Part shown: positions 52,329 through 60,549 of the stretch, in pieces
Layout: each line of letters begins with the position of its first letter
How positions within the stretch are numbered: position 1 is the stretch's first letter
Assembly (NCBI GenBank): GCA_051649305.1
Contig: JBOFGV010000096.1
Coordinates: 62,001-126,000 of the forward strand
Length of the DNA stretch: 64,000 bases
DNA from: JADCCX01 sp051649305
GTDB taxonomy: Bacteria > Pseudomonadota > Alphaproteobacteria > Rhizobiales > Beijerinckiaceae
Direction: 5' to 3'
Notes under the pieces: model-generated
The model's input: only the letters and a program-made list of their open reading frames with translations
The model's database searches: none
What the model was told of the DNA's origin: nothing
Translations under genes and position numbers: made by a program

Positions 52329-53311
52329 GGGTTTACCCCGCTAAGCGGGTGATGGCAGCGCCATGTCCGGCTACCATCTCTTGTCTGCGCAGGTGCGACG
52401 CCACAGGCATCAGTCGCATAGGTGCAGCGTGGCCGGAAGGCACATCCCTCCGGCCGCGCAAACAGCGAAGGGCCAGCGCCTGGAATCTGTACCAGATCCC
52501 GACCCGGCTCAGCACGTGAGGGCAGGCTGTCAATCAAGCCCCGCGTGTAGGGATGGCGCGGCTGGCGCAGCACTTCGGCCGTTGGCCCTTCCTCAATCAG
52601 GCGACCGGCGTACATCACCAGCAGCCGCGAGGCGAGCACCGAGACGGTCGCAAGATCATGGCTGATCCAGATGAGGCTGACACCTGCCTCGCGCACCAGC
52701 GTTTTCATCTCGACCAGAATCTGCGCCTGAATAGACACATCAAGCGCCGTGGTCGGCTCGTCGCAGATCACGAGGGCAGGGTTGTTAAGGAAGGCAATGG
52801 CGATGGCCACGCGCTGGCGCATGCCGCCTGAAAGCTCGTGCGGATAGGCGTTCAGCCGCCGCTCGGGATCAGGAATGCCGACCTTGGCGAGCGCCTCCAC
52901 CGATCGCCTGTGCATCTCGTCAGCGGAAGGCTTGCCATGGGCCTCAAGCGCCATCGCCATCTGACGCGAGACTTTCAGCACGGGATTAAGCGTGCTCATG
53001 GGGTCCTGAAACACCATGGAGATTCGCCGCCCGCGCAAGGCCCGCAGTTGTTTGCGCGGCAGGCCGATAAGCTCCTGACCATCAAGCTTCACCGAGCCGC
53101 CAGCGATGCGTCCGGGCGGATCAATCAGACCCAAAAGGGAATAACCCGTGACGCTCTTGCCGGAGCCAGACTCACCCACCAGACCGACAATCTCGCCGGG
53201 ATCGATATCGAACGAGACCCCATCCACGGCACGGCCAACACCGGCACGGGTGGAGAACTGCGTGGCGAGATCACGCACCTGAAGCAACGGCTGGTTCATG
53301 GTGGCGCTCAT
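52325..53311 (-). CDS. Dipeptide/oligopeptide ABC ATPase (DppD/OppD-like)
   Basis: The 328-residue ATPase has Walker A GESGSGKSV, signature LSGGMRQRVAIAIAFL, Walker B ALVICDEPTTALD and the C-terminal cysteine cluster PEGCAFRPRCTYATDAC. It overlaps its neighbours dppC and dppF by four bases each. It is the partner of the DppF-like subunit. Confidence 0.9.
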   Translation of the reverse strand: MSATMNQPLLQVRDLATQFSTRAGVGRAVDGVSFDIDPGEIVGLVGESGSGKSVTGYSLLGLIDPPGRIAGGSVKLDGQELIGLPRKQLRALRGRRISMVFQDPMSTLNPVLKVSRQMAMALEAHGKPSADEMHRRSVEALAKVGIPDPERRLNAYPHELSGGMRQRVAIAIAFLNNPALVICDEPTTALDVSIQAQILVEMKTLVREAGVSLIWISHDLATVSVLASRLLVMYAGRLIEEGPTAEVLRQPRHPYTRGLIDSLPSRAEPGRDLVQIPGAGPSLFARPEGCAFRPRCTYATDACGVAPAQTRDGSRTWRCHHPLSGVNP

Positions 53312-54207
53312 CGCTTCAGTCTCGGATTGAGCTGATCACGGATCTGGTCCCCCACCAGATTGATCACGACGATAAGCACGATCAATGCCACGCCGGGATA
53401 GATGGAAATCCAGTAACGGCCAGAAAGCATGTACTGAAAGCCGTTGGCGATCAGCATGCCCAGTGACGGTTCTGACACTGGCATGCCAAGACCGAGGAAC
53501 GAGAGCGTGGCCTCCAGCGCAATAGAGTTGGCGATCTGCACGGTCGCCACCACAATCAGCGGCGGCAGGCAGTTGGGCAGCACATGGCGGAAGGCCACAC
53601 GGCCAAGGCTGAGAGGCGTGGAGAGCGCGGCCTCCACATAATCCTTCGAGCGCTCAGCCGTTGCAGCGCCATGCGCCGTGCGGGCGAAATAAGCGTATTG
53701 CGCCGTCACCAGAGCGGCGATCAATTGCCACTTTCCCTGCCCCAGCATGGCGGCCAGCACCAGCGCCAGCAGGATGGCGGGGAACGAGAGCTGCAGGTCG
53801 ATGATCCGCATGATGAGCGTTTCAACACGCCCGCTCACAAAGCCTGCCAATGTGCCAAGCCCGGCGCCCAGCGAAAAGGCTATGGCACCGGCCATCAGGC
53901 CTACCTGCAGCGAAATCCGCAAGCCGTAGAGAATGGCGGAATAAAGATCGCGCCCCTGCGCATCTGTGCCGAGCCAGTGGGTGAAGCCCTTGCTGCCGAT
54001 ATAGCCCGGCGGTCGACGCGCATCGGACAACACCAGCGAGGCGAGATCATAGGGGTTCTGTGGCGTGATGAGCGGTGCGGCAATGGCAAGCAGAATGATG
54101 GCCATGAGCACAATGACAGCGGCTACCGCAATGCGGCTTTCCATGAACTCGGCCAGGAAAATCCGGAGTGGGCTGCGGCTGGCAACAGGAGTGGAAGGCG
54201 CGCTCAT
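53308..54207 (-). CDS. Dipeptide/oligopeptide ABC permease (DppC-like)
   Basis: The 299-residue membrane protein has a first hydrophobic segment near residue 30, the DppC-type periplasmic HWLGTDAQGRDLYSAILYGL and the EAA loop VEAALSTPLSLGRVAFRHVL. It overlaps the DppB-like and DppD-like genes by four bases, so the importer core is tightly coupled. Confidence 0.9.
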   Translation of the reverse strand: MSAPSTPVASRSPLRIFLAEFMESRIAVAAVIVLMAIILLAIAAPLITPQNPYDLASLVLSDARRPPGYIGSKGFTHWLGTDAQGRDLYSAILYGLRISLQVGLMAGAIAFSLGAGLGTLAGFVSGRVETLIMRIIDLQLSFPAILLALVLAAMLGQGKWQLIAALVTAQYAYFARTAHGAATAERSKDYVEAALSTPLSLGRVAFRHVLPNCLPPLIVVATVQIANSIALEATLSFLGLGMPVSEPSLGMLIANGFQYMLSGRYWISIYPGVALIVLIVVINLVGDQIRDQLNPRLKR

Positions 54208-55178
54208 GCTGTCTTCCTTGCGCGCAACCGCGGATCAAGCGCTGCGTAGGCGATGTCGACTGTCAGGTTGATGACGATGAAAAGCAGCGCAACCAGCATG
54301 AGATAGGCGACCATCACCGGACGATCGAGCGTCGAGATGCTGTCGATGATGAGTTTGCCCACGCCGGGCCAAGAGAAGATCGTTTCTGTGACGACAGCAA
54401 AGGCGAGGGTGGACCCGAACTCCAGACCAAACACCGTGACCAGCGGAATGGCGATGAGACGCAGCACATGGCGGCGCAGGATTGTGGCTTCGCTCTCTCC
54501 CGCAGCACGGGCAAAACGCACGGTGTCGGTCAGCATGATTTCACGCGTGCCAGCCCTTGACAGGCGGATCATCAGCGAGAGTTTGAACAAGGCAAGATTG
54601 AGCGACGGCAGGAACATGTGGGTCAAGCCGTTGAGCGTGAGGAAGCTCCACTCGACACCCAGAACGCTCACGGTCTCACCCCTGCCACCGGCGGGCAACA
54701 CACCAAGATTGACCGCGAAGGTGAAGATCAGCAACAGGCCAATCCAGAATGTCGGCACGGAAAAACCAAGGACCGAAACAGCCATGATAAATTTGGATAG
54801 CACGCTATCTGGTTTGTAGCCCGCATACATTCCAAGCGGCACACCGATCAATGTGGCGCCCAGCACAGCCGCCAGCGTGATTTCCAATGTGGCTGGCAGG
54901 CGCGACAGGATGAGGGTAAGGACCGGCATGTTGTAGACAAAGGAGCGGCCAAAATCCCCCGCGGCCAAGCGCTGCAGGAAGGTGAGATACTGCCGCCACA
55001 ACGGCTGATCAAAACCGTAGGCCTTGATGGTCTGCTCCCGGATCTGCTGTGTCACATCAGGCGAGATCAGAACATCGATAGGGTTGCCCACCGCATAGAC
55101 ACCCGTGAAGACCAGCGCCGAGATGACCATCATCACCACGAAGGCTTGCATCAGACGCTGGAGGATGAAGGCCAGCAC
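54204..55178 (-). CDS. Dipeptide/oligopeptide ABC permease (DppB-like)
   Basis: The 324-residue protein starts with the typical DppB hydrophobic helix (MLAFILQRLMQAFVVMMVIS), then YGFDQPLWRQYLTFLQRLAA and the EAA-loop region RFARAAGESEATILRRHVLR. It starts 6 bases after the creatininase-family gene. The cognate binding protein is probably the divergently transcribed gene at 56608. Confidence 0.9.
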   Translation of the reverse strand: MLAFILQRLMQAFVVMMVISALVFTGVYAVGNPIDVLISPDVTQQIREQTIKAYGFDQPLWRQYLTFLQRLAAGDFGRSFVYNMPVLTLILSRLPATLEITLAAVLGATLIGVPLGMYAGYKPDSVLSKFIMAVSVLGFSVPTFWIGLLLIFTFAVNLGVLPAGGRGETVSVLGVEWSFLTLNGLTHMFLPSLNLALFKLSLMIRLSRAGTREIMLTDTVRFARAAGESEATILRRHVLRLIAIPLVTVFGLEFGSTLAFAVVTETIFSWPGVGKLIIDSISTLDRPVMVAYLMLVALLFIVINLTVDIAYAALDPRLRARKTA

Positions 55179-55184
55179 GCGCTG

Positions 55185-55886
55185 TCAATCCCAGTCCGAG
55201 GCGATGATGGCGCGGGTCTCGGCCACAGCCACATCCCAGATCGCCAGCATCTCATCATCGGGGCGCTGATAGTAGCCGCCGTAATTGCCATCGCCCAGAA
55301 GCGCTTTCTTGGCACCAGGATCAAGCCGCTGGAAGCGGGCGATATCCATCATCGGTTTTTGGTGATCGGGTTGCGTCACGCCGTCCAGTCGTGTCCAGGG
55401 AAAGTTCTCCATCCAGGATGCATGGGAGGCAACCGGATCCGTTGCCAGCACCTTGGCCATCGTTGCTGGCGCGCTCCACCAGTTGTGCCATTTCACCTGC
55501 ACGCCCCTGTTGCGGTCCAGCCATTCCAGCACCGCGCCATGGGCAGGCGAATTGCCACCATGACCATTGACGATGGTGATGCGGCGAAAACCAGAGCGCA
55601 CCATGCCATCGAGCACATCACAGATGAGGGCAGAGAGCGTGGACAGGCGCAGCGTGACAGTGCCGGGATAGTCTACAAAGCTTGGCGTCAGGCCGTAGTT
55701 CAGCACCGGAAAAACCGGGACATCCAGCGGTGCGCAGGCTTCTGTTGCTACCCGCTCAGCGAGGATCGCATCAACACAAAGACTGAGGCCTGCATGCTGC
55801 TCGGTGGAACCGATGGGCAACACAGCGCGGGTGTCACGCTTCGCCTGCGCCTCCACCTGCATCCAGTTCATCGCGGCAATGCGCAT
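55185..55886 (-). CDS. Creatininase-family amidohydrolase
   Basis: The 233-residue protein has creatininase-family metal-site motifs: the Glu and His in LPIGSTEQHAG, a following Asp in LCVDAI, and the conserved NGHGGNSPAHGAVLEWL. Family members open cyclic amides such as creatinine or hydrolyse formamides. The substrate here is unknown. It is placed between the MarR gene (3 bases away) and dppB (6 bases), so it should act on the imported compound or an early metabolite. Confidence 0.87.
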   Translation of the reverse strand: MRIAAMNWMQVEAQAKRDTRAVLPIGSTEQHAGLSLCVDAILAERVATEACAPLDVPVFPVLNYGLTPSFVDYPGTVTLRLSTLSALICDVLDGMVRSGFRRITIVNGHGGNSPAHGAVLEWLDRNRGVQVKWHNWWSAPATMAKVLATDPVASHASWMENFPWTRLDGVTQPDHQKPMMDIARFQRLDPGAKKALLGDGNYGGYYQRPDDEMLAIWDVAVAETRAIIASDWD

Positions 55887-55889
55887 GCT

Positions 55890-56468
55890 CTATCTCCGCG
55901 TATGTTCGGCTGAAGGCTCAAACATGGCCAGCACGACCTTGGCCATGAGGGCTGAAAGCGTTTCGCGCTCCACAAGCGTGAGCGATGACAGCATTTCGTT
56001 TTCCAGTGCCTCAAACCGGGGCAGGGCCTCATCGTAGACAGCGCGCCCTTTTGGCGTGAGTGTGAGGTTCTGCTGACGGCGGTCAGACTCTCCTTCGCTG
56101 CGCCTAATGAGGCCGCGCTTGGCCAGACGATTGACGGCACGGCTCAGCGTATTTTTCGGAAAAGCGGTGGAGGCAGCAATCTCGCTGGCGGTGACACCGT
56201 CCATCAGGGCCAGACTGTAAATCACCACGAAGTCAGCGCGGGAAAGATCAAACCGCTCCTCCACCCAGTTGTAGAGTGGCGTGTTGTAGCGCAGGCCGAG
56301 GTAGTTAAACCGGGCTGCAAAACCGCAGGGGTTTCGCCACAGGCGCGCATGGGTGAAGGCATCCAGCCGCTGCCGCGCCAGCAGTTCTGCGCCCACACCC
56401 TCAAGGCCTGCCGTCGTCATGTCAGCCAACGGGCGGGCCTCAGTGTCTGATTCCTTGTTTAGTTCCAC
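55890..56468 (-). CDS. MarR-family transcriptional regulator
   Basis: The winged helix is clear: DGVTASEIAASTAFPKNTLS, then RAVNRLAKRGLIRRSEGESD and the wing RRQQNLTLTPKGRAVYDE. The GTG at 56468 is preferred (192 residues) because AAGG lies 9 bases upstream; a TTG at 56477 touches that site. It heads the creatininase-dpp operon and lies divergent to the dipeptide-type receptor gene, so it probably controls both through the repeats at 56450-56528. Confidence 0.88.
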   Translation of the reverse strand: MELNKESDTEARPLADMTTAGLEGVGAELLARQRLDAFTHARLWRNPCGFAARFNYLGLRYNTPLYNWVEERFDLSRADFVVIYSLALMDGVTASEIAASTAFPKNTLSRAVNRLAKRGLIRRSEGESDRRQQNLTLTPKGRAVYDEALPRFEALENEMLSSLTLVERETLSALMAKVVLAMFEPSAEHTRR

Positions 56469-56528
56469 GGTGAACAACCTTGCTTGTCCGAAGGATCATA
56501 ATGATAAAAATTAGTTCCACAAGGAATT
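56450..56528. promoter_or_regulatory. Divergent control region with repeated MarR-operator-like sites
   Basis: TTAGTTCCAC occurs at 56459-56468 and 56511-56520, 52 bases apart (about five helical turns). The second copy continues into TTCCACAAGGAA, an inverted repeat. ATTCCTTGT is found at the first copy and, on the other strand, at the second. On the minus strand TTGTGG (56517-56522), 16 bases and TATGAT (56495-56500) form a likely marR promoter whose -35 lies in the second copy. The first copy covers the marR start codon. Confidence 0.6.
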
Positions 56529-56607
56529 GACTGTTTTCTTTTTCGGGCCTTCAATGCGTTACTGGAACCCGGGCAATCAGCGTCCGGCTGAATTGGGGAG
56601 ATCGACG

Positions 56608-58194
56608 ATGCGTGCTTTCAGTTTGCGCTCTGCCATGTTGGGAATGCTCTGCGCCACAGCCATGGCGGGGGCTGCTTCCGCCCAGACACTGACGATTGGT
56701 GTGCGGGGTGGACCAGATTCCATCGATCCGCATTTCACGGCAACCGGCACCCATGCCGAAGCCCTGAAGCATGTGTTTGATACGCTCGTCTGGTCCGGTG
56801 ACGGCCTCGAGCTTGAGCCACGCCTCGCCGAAAGCTGGAAGGCGATCAATGAAACGACCTGGGAGTTCAAGCTGCGCAAGGGCGTGAAGTTTCATGACGG
56901 CTCTGATTTCACCGCTGAAGATGTGAAGTTCTCTATCGAGCGCATTCCGGTTGTGGCCGGGCCGAACCCGACAACCATCTATGTGCGCCGGGTGAAGGAA
57001 ACCAAGATCATCGATGCGCACACGCTGCACATCGTCACTGACGGTGCGGCCCCGGTGCTGCCCAATGACTTCATCCGTCTGTTCATTGTCTCGTCCAAGG
57101 CAGCGGCGGGCCTGACCAAGGAAACCGCGAACGAAGCTTTCAACACCGGCAAGGCCGCTGTTGGCACTGGCCCCTACAAATATGTCTCCTGGCAGCCAAA
57201 GGGCGATCTGGTGCTTGACCGCAACGATGCCTTCTGGGGCGGCAAGGAGCCTTGGGCGCGCCATGTACGCAAGGAAATTCCCAACGATGCTGCCCGCGTG
57301 GCACAGCTGAAAGCGGGGCAGCTTGATCTGATCACCCGCGTGCCGGCAACCGATGTGGCGGCCCTGAAGCGTGACACCAAGATCAACGTGCAAACCATCG
57401 ACACGGTCTATGTCTTCAACGTCGAACTCGACATGCGCGAGAAGGCACTGAACGTGACGGCCAAGGATGGTTCTGCGTTGGCGAAGAACCCCTTCCTCGA
57501 CATCCGGGTGCGTGAAGCGATCGATCTCGCCATCGACCGCAAGACACTGGCCGAAGTCTCAATGGAAGGCCTTGGCAAGCCAACCAGCCAGATGGTGACG
57601 CCGTCGATCTTTGGCTTCAACAAGACGCTGGGTGACAGGAAATATGATCCGGCTGCTGCCCGCAAACTGCTCGCTGACGCTGGCTATGCCAACGGCTTCA
57701 AGGTGCAGTTCTCCTTCACGCAGGACCGGTTGCCCGGTGACCGTCAGGTCGGGACCTCCATTGCGCAAATGCTGGCCGCCGTCGGCATTGATGCGCAGCC
57801 CAATGCCCAGCCAGCAGCCGTGTTCTTCCCGGCCCGCACCCGTGGCGAATTCTCCATGTCGATGTCCGGTTGGGGCACATTGACTGGCGAGGCTCACTAC
57901 ACCCTCTCGTCGCTTGCCCATTCCAATGACAAGGACAAGAAGATGGGGGCGTTCAACGTGCTGGGTTACGCCAACCCCGTTATGGACAAACTGCTGCAGG
58001 ATGCCGCCATTGAAATGGATGACGCCAAGCGCCGCAAACAATTGGAAGATGCCGCTGCAGTCCTGGAGAAAGACCGCCAGCGCCTGCCGATCGTGGCTGT
58101 TGGTTCCGCCTGGGCGATGCAGAAGGACAAGGTGACCATCAAGGCGCGTGTGGATGAAGACACACTGGCCATGAACATCAAGCCTGCGAAATAA
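56608..58194 (+). CDS. Family 5 solute-binding protein (dipeptide/oligopeptide type)
   Basis: Start at ATG 56608 with GGGGAG upstream gives 528 residues and a signal peptide (MLGMLCATAMAGAASA). Diagnostic blocks are LAESWKAINETTWEFKLRKG, VKFHDGSDFTAEDVKFSIER and RVREAIDLAIDRKTLAEVSM. It is the likely receptor for the DppBCDF-like importer encoded divergently, since that operon lacks one. The ketopantoate-reductase-like gene follows after 2 bases. Confidence 0.9.
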   Translation: MRAFSLRSAMLGMLCATAMAGAASAQTLTIGVRGGPDSIDPHFTATGTHAEALKHVFDTLVWSGDGLELEPRLAESWKAINETTWEFKLRKGVKFHDGSDFTAEDVKFSIERIPVVAGPNPTTIYVRRVKETKIIDAHTLHIVTDGAAPVLPNDFIRLFIVSSKAAAGLTKETANEAFNTGKAAVGTGPYKYVSWQPKGDLVLDRNDAFWGGKEPWARHVRKEIPNDAARVAQLKAGQLDLITRVPATDVAALKRDTKINVQTIDTVYVFNVELDMREKALNVTAKDGSALAKNPFLDIRVREAIDLAIDRKTLAEVSMEGLGKPTSQMVTPSIFGFNKTLGDRKYDPAAARKLLADAGYANGFKVQFSFTQDRLPGDRQVGTSIAQMLAAVGIDAQPNAQPAAVFFPARTRGEFSMSMSGWGTLTGEAHYTLSSLAHSNDKDKKMGAFNVLGYANPVMDKLLQDAAIEMDDAKRRKQLEDAAAVLEKDRQRLPIVAVGSAWAMQKDKVTIKARVDEDTLAMNIKPAK

Positions 58195-58196
58195 CC

Positions 58197-59255
58197 ATGG
58201 CAACAGCCGCCCCATCTGCCCTTGCACCAATCCTTATCTGGGGTGCAGGGGCCATAGGCGGCGTGCTGGGGGCTTACTGGGCGCGGGCCGGAATTCCGGT
58301 CGTGATGGTTGATATCGTCGAGGAGCATGTCAAAGCCTGCCGCACGACTGGCGTGCAGATTTCAGGTCCGGTGGAACACTTCCAGCAGGTTGTGCCTGCC
58401 TTCACGCCGGACGAACTGACGGGCATATTCGGTATCATTGTGCTGGCGGTGAAGGCGCAGGCGACAGAAGCTGCGCTCGCCATGCTGAAGCCGCATCTCG
58501 CCGCTGATGGCTATGTCCTCTCGGCCCAGAACGGCCTGAACGAACTGACCATCGCCAAGGCCGTTGGTGCCGAGCGCACCATGGGTTGCTTTGTGAATTA
58601 CGGAGCGGACTGGCTGGGACCGGGCGAGATTTTGTTCGGCAACCGCGCCGCCGTTGTTGTTGGCGAGATTGACAACACGATCAGGGATCGCACACGCGCC
58701 ATGCACAAGCTTCTCACCGTGCTGGAACCGCAGGCGGTGTTGACCGACAATATCTGGGGCTACCTCTGGGGCAAGCTCGCCTATGGCGCAATGCTGTTTG
58801 CGACAGCGCTGACGACAGATTCTATGAGCGAGAATTTCGCCGATCCCCGGCGCTTCGTTGTGTTTGACCGGTTGGCGCGCGAGGTGATGGCGGTTGCCGC
58901 TGCCCGCAACATTAAACCCATCGGCTTCAACGGATTTGATCCTGCAAGCTTTGCGCCTGATGCACCGGAAACGGCTTCGCGTGCATCCATTTCAGCGCTT
59001 GCGGAATTCAACCGGCATACGGCCAAGACACACTCCGGCATTTACCGTGATCTGGTGGTGCGCAAGCGCAAGACGGAGGTTGATCCGCAGATTGGCACAA
59101 TCGCCGTGCTTGGCCGCGAGGTCGATGTGGCGACACCGGCCATCACCTGTCTTGTCGCCTTGATCCACGACATCGAGGATGGTCGCCGCCCCATGAGCTT
59201 CGAGACATTTCAGGTTTTGATCGACACATGCATATCCGCTTCGACAACCGCGTAG
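58197..59255 (+). CDS. Ketopantoate reductase (PanE/ApbA)-family oxidoreductase
   Basis: The 352-residue protein has the NAD(P) motif ILIWGAGAIGGVLGAYWARA and the C-terminal ApbA domain with WGKLAYGAMLFATALTTDSM and the region around VRKRKTEVDPQIG, where the family's catalytic Lys and Glu residues lie. It is longer than true PanE (about 300 residues) and sits in a catabolic operon between a peptide-type receptor and an SDR. It is therefore more likely a 2-oxo acid/2-hydroxy acid reductase of a degradation pathway than a pantothenate enzyme. It overlaps the SDR gene by 28 bases. Confidence 0.82.
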   Translation: MATAAPSALAPILIWGAGAIGGVLGAYWARAGIPVVMVDIVEEHVKACRTTGVQISGPVEHFQQVVPAFTPDELTGIFGIIVLAVKAQATEAALAMLKPHLAADGYVLSAQNGLNELTIAKAVGAERTMGCFVNYGADWLGPGEILFGNRAAVVVGEIDNTIRDRTRAMHKLLTVLEPQAVLTDNIWGYLWGKLAYGAMLFATALTTDSMSENFADPRRFVVFDRLAREVMAVAAARNIKPIGFNGFDPASFAPDAPETASRASISALAEFNRHTAKTHSGIYRDLVVRKRKTEVDPQIGTIAVLGREVDVATPAITCLVALIHDIEDGRRPMSFETFQVLIDTCISASTTA

Positions 59256-59983
59256 CCCTCGTCACCGGCGCGGGCCAAGGCATTGGACAGGCCATTGCGC
59301 TGGGCCTGAAGGCAGCCGGCGCGCGGGTGCATGTGGCCGATATAGACGCCGGACGTTTGATGTCCTTTGCATCGGCGCATGGCATGACACCACATGTACT
59401 GGATGTGGCAGACCGGATTGCCTGCCAGCGGATTGTCAAAGCTGTGACGGCACAGGAAGACAGGCTTGATATTCTGGTCAATGCAGCAGGTGGCGTGCGC
59501 GGGCAGGTTGGTCGCCCTCTCGCGGAGGTGGACGAGGCAGACTGGCGTGTGCTCTTCGCCGCCAATGTCGATGGTGCCTTCTGGCTGACACAGGCCGCCA
59601 GCGAACCGATGCAGACCGCAGGCTTTGGCCGGATTATCAACATCGCGTCGGGGGCCGGGTTGCGGCCAAGCCTGACCGGCATTCAGGCCTATACCGCTGC
59701 CAAGCATGCATTGGTGGGACTGACCAAGCAGATCAGCCAGGACCTTGGACGGTTTGGCATCACCTGCAACGCCGTTGCCCCCGGATTTGTGCTCTCCAAC
59801 CCCACGACCCAGAAGCAGTGGGAAGCCTACGGCGAGGAGGGGCAGGCCCGGTTGATGGCTGGCATTCATACCCGCCGGTTGGGCAGTGCCGAAGATATAG
59901 CCAATGCGGTGATTTTTCTGGCGGCTGAACAGGCAAGCTGGATTTCAGGACAGATCCTCAGCGTAGATGGTGGCCGATCCTGA
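59228..59983 (+). CDS. Short-chain dehydrogenase/reductase
   Basis: The 251-residue SDR has the nucleotide motif VTGAGQGIGQAI, NAAGG, and the catalytic Ser-Tyr-Lys in NIASGAGLRPSL and YTAAKHALVGLTK, with the C-terminal SAEDIANAVIFLAAEQASWI. It belongs to the classical family that oxidises or reduces secondary alcohols with NAD(P). Its start lies within the last 28 bases of the preceding gene, so expression is coupled. Substrate unknown. Confidence 0.88.
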   Translation: MHIRFDNRVALVTGAGQGIGQAIALGLKAAGARVHVADIDAGRLMSFASAHGMTPHVLDVADRIACQRIVKAVTAQEDRLDILVNAAGGVRGQVGRPLAEVDEADWRVLFAANVDGAFWLTQAASEPMQTAGFGRIINIASGAGLRPSLTGIQAYTAAKHALVGLTKQISQDLGRFGITCNAVAPGFVLSNPTTQKQWEAYGEEGQARLMAGIHTRRLGSAEDIANAVIFLAAEQASWISGQILSVDGGRS

Positions 59984-60011
59984 AGCCTGTTTCAAATGGC
60001 AATCCGCGCGC

Positions 60012-60043
60012 TGTTGACGATAGAGTACACCGTGTATACCGTG
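60012..60043 (+). promoter_or_regulatory. Weak promoter-like and palindromic sequence before the VOC gene
   Basis: TTGACG (60014-60019) and TATACC (60035-60040) look like promoter boxes but are only 15 bases apart. The overlapping palindromes TACACCGTGTA (60026-60036) and GTATAC (60034-60039) resemble sites of GntR-type regulators. No such regulator is in the window. The element may mark the start of a separate transcript for the VOC gene and the second importer. Confidence 0.3.
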
Positions 60044-60064
60044 TGAAGACGAGACGTGAAAGGC

Positions 60065-60472
60065 ATGGTCGCTGACATGACAAAACCACTCGAACGCCCT
60101 CCGCATTCCGCAACCGAAAAGCTGATTACGTTCATCTATTTTGTCGATCTGCCACGCGCCATGCGCTTCTATGAAGACATCATGGGTTTCACGCTGGAGA
60201 TCGATCAGGGTTGGTCAAAAATCTACCGCGTCACGCCCAATGGCTATGTAGGCCTTGTGGATGAAACCCGTGGCAGCCACCGGGCCAACGCGATCAAACC
60301 CGTGCAGATCTGCATCCGCGTGGACGATGTTGATGCATGGTACGACTACATCGTGAGCCATGGCCTTGAGGTGAAGCGCCCGCCGCGCAGCAACGAGGAA
60401 CTGAAAATCCGCGCCTTCGTTTTGTATGACCCCGAAGGCTACCAGATAGAGATTCAATCGGCACTGACATGA
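60065..60472 (+). CDS. VOC-family (glyoxalase/dioxygenase-fold) protein
   Basis: The protein is 135 residues from ATG 60065; GTG 60056 and ATG 60077 are alternative starts. It has one VOC module pair: FIYFVDLPRAMRFYEDIMGF, IYRVTPNGYVGLVDE, and YDPEGYQIEIQSAL at the end, where the terminal Glu is a usual metal ligand. Members act as lyases, isomerases or extradiol dioxygenases or bind small molecules. It sits between the SDR and the second dipeptide-type importer. Confidence 0.82.
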   Translation: MVADMTKPLERPPHSATEKLITFIYFVDLPRAMRFYEDIMGFTLEIDQGWSKIYRVTPNGYVGLVDETRGSHRANAIKPVQICIRVDDVDAWYDYIVSHGLEVKRPPRSNEELKIRAFVLYDPEGYQIEIQSALT

Positions 60473-60549
60473 GGCAACTGACGGCACGTTTCATGCTTGC
60501 TTTCAGTCACCAAACATAACCCGTTTTTCAACAGCACTGGAGAATTGCG

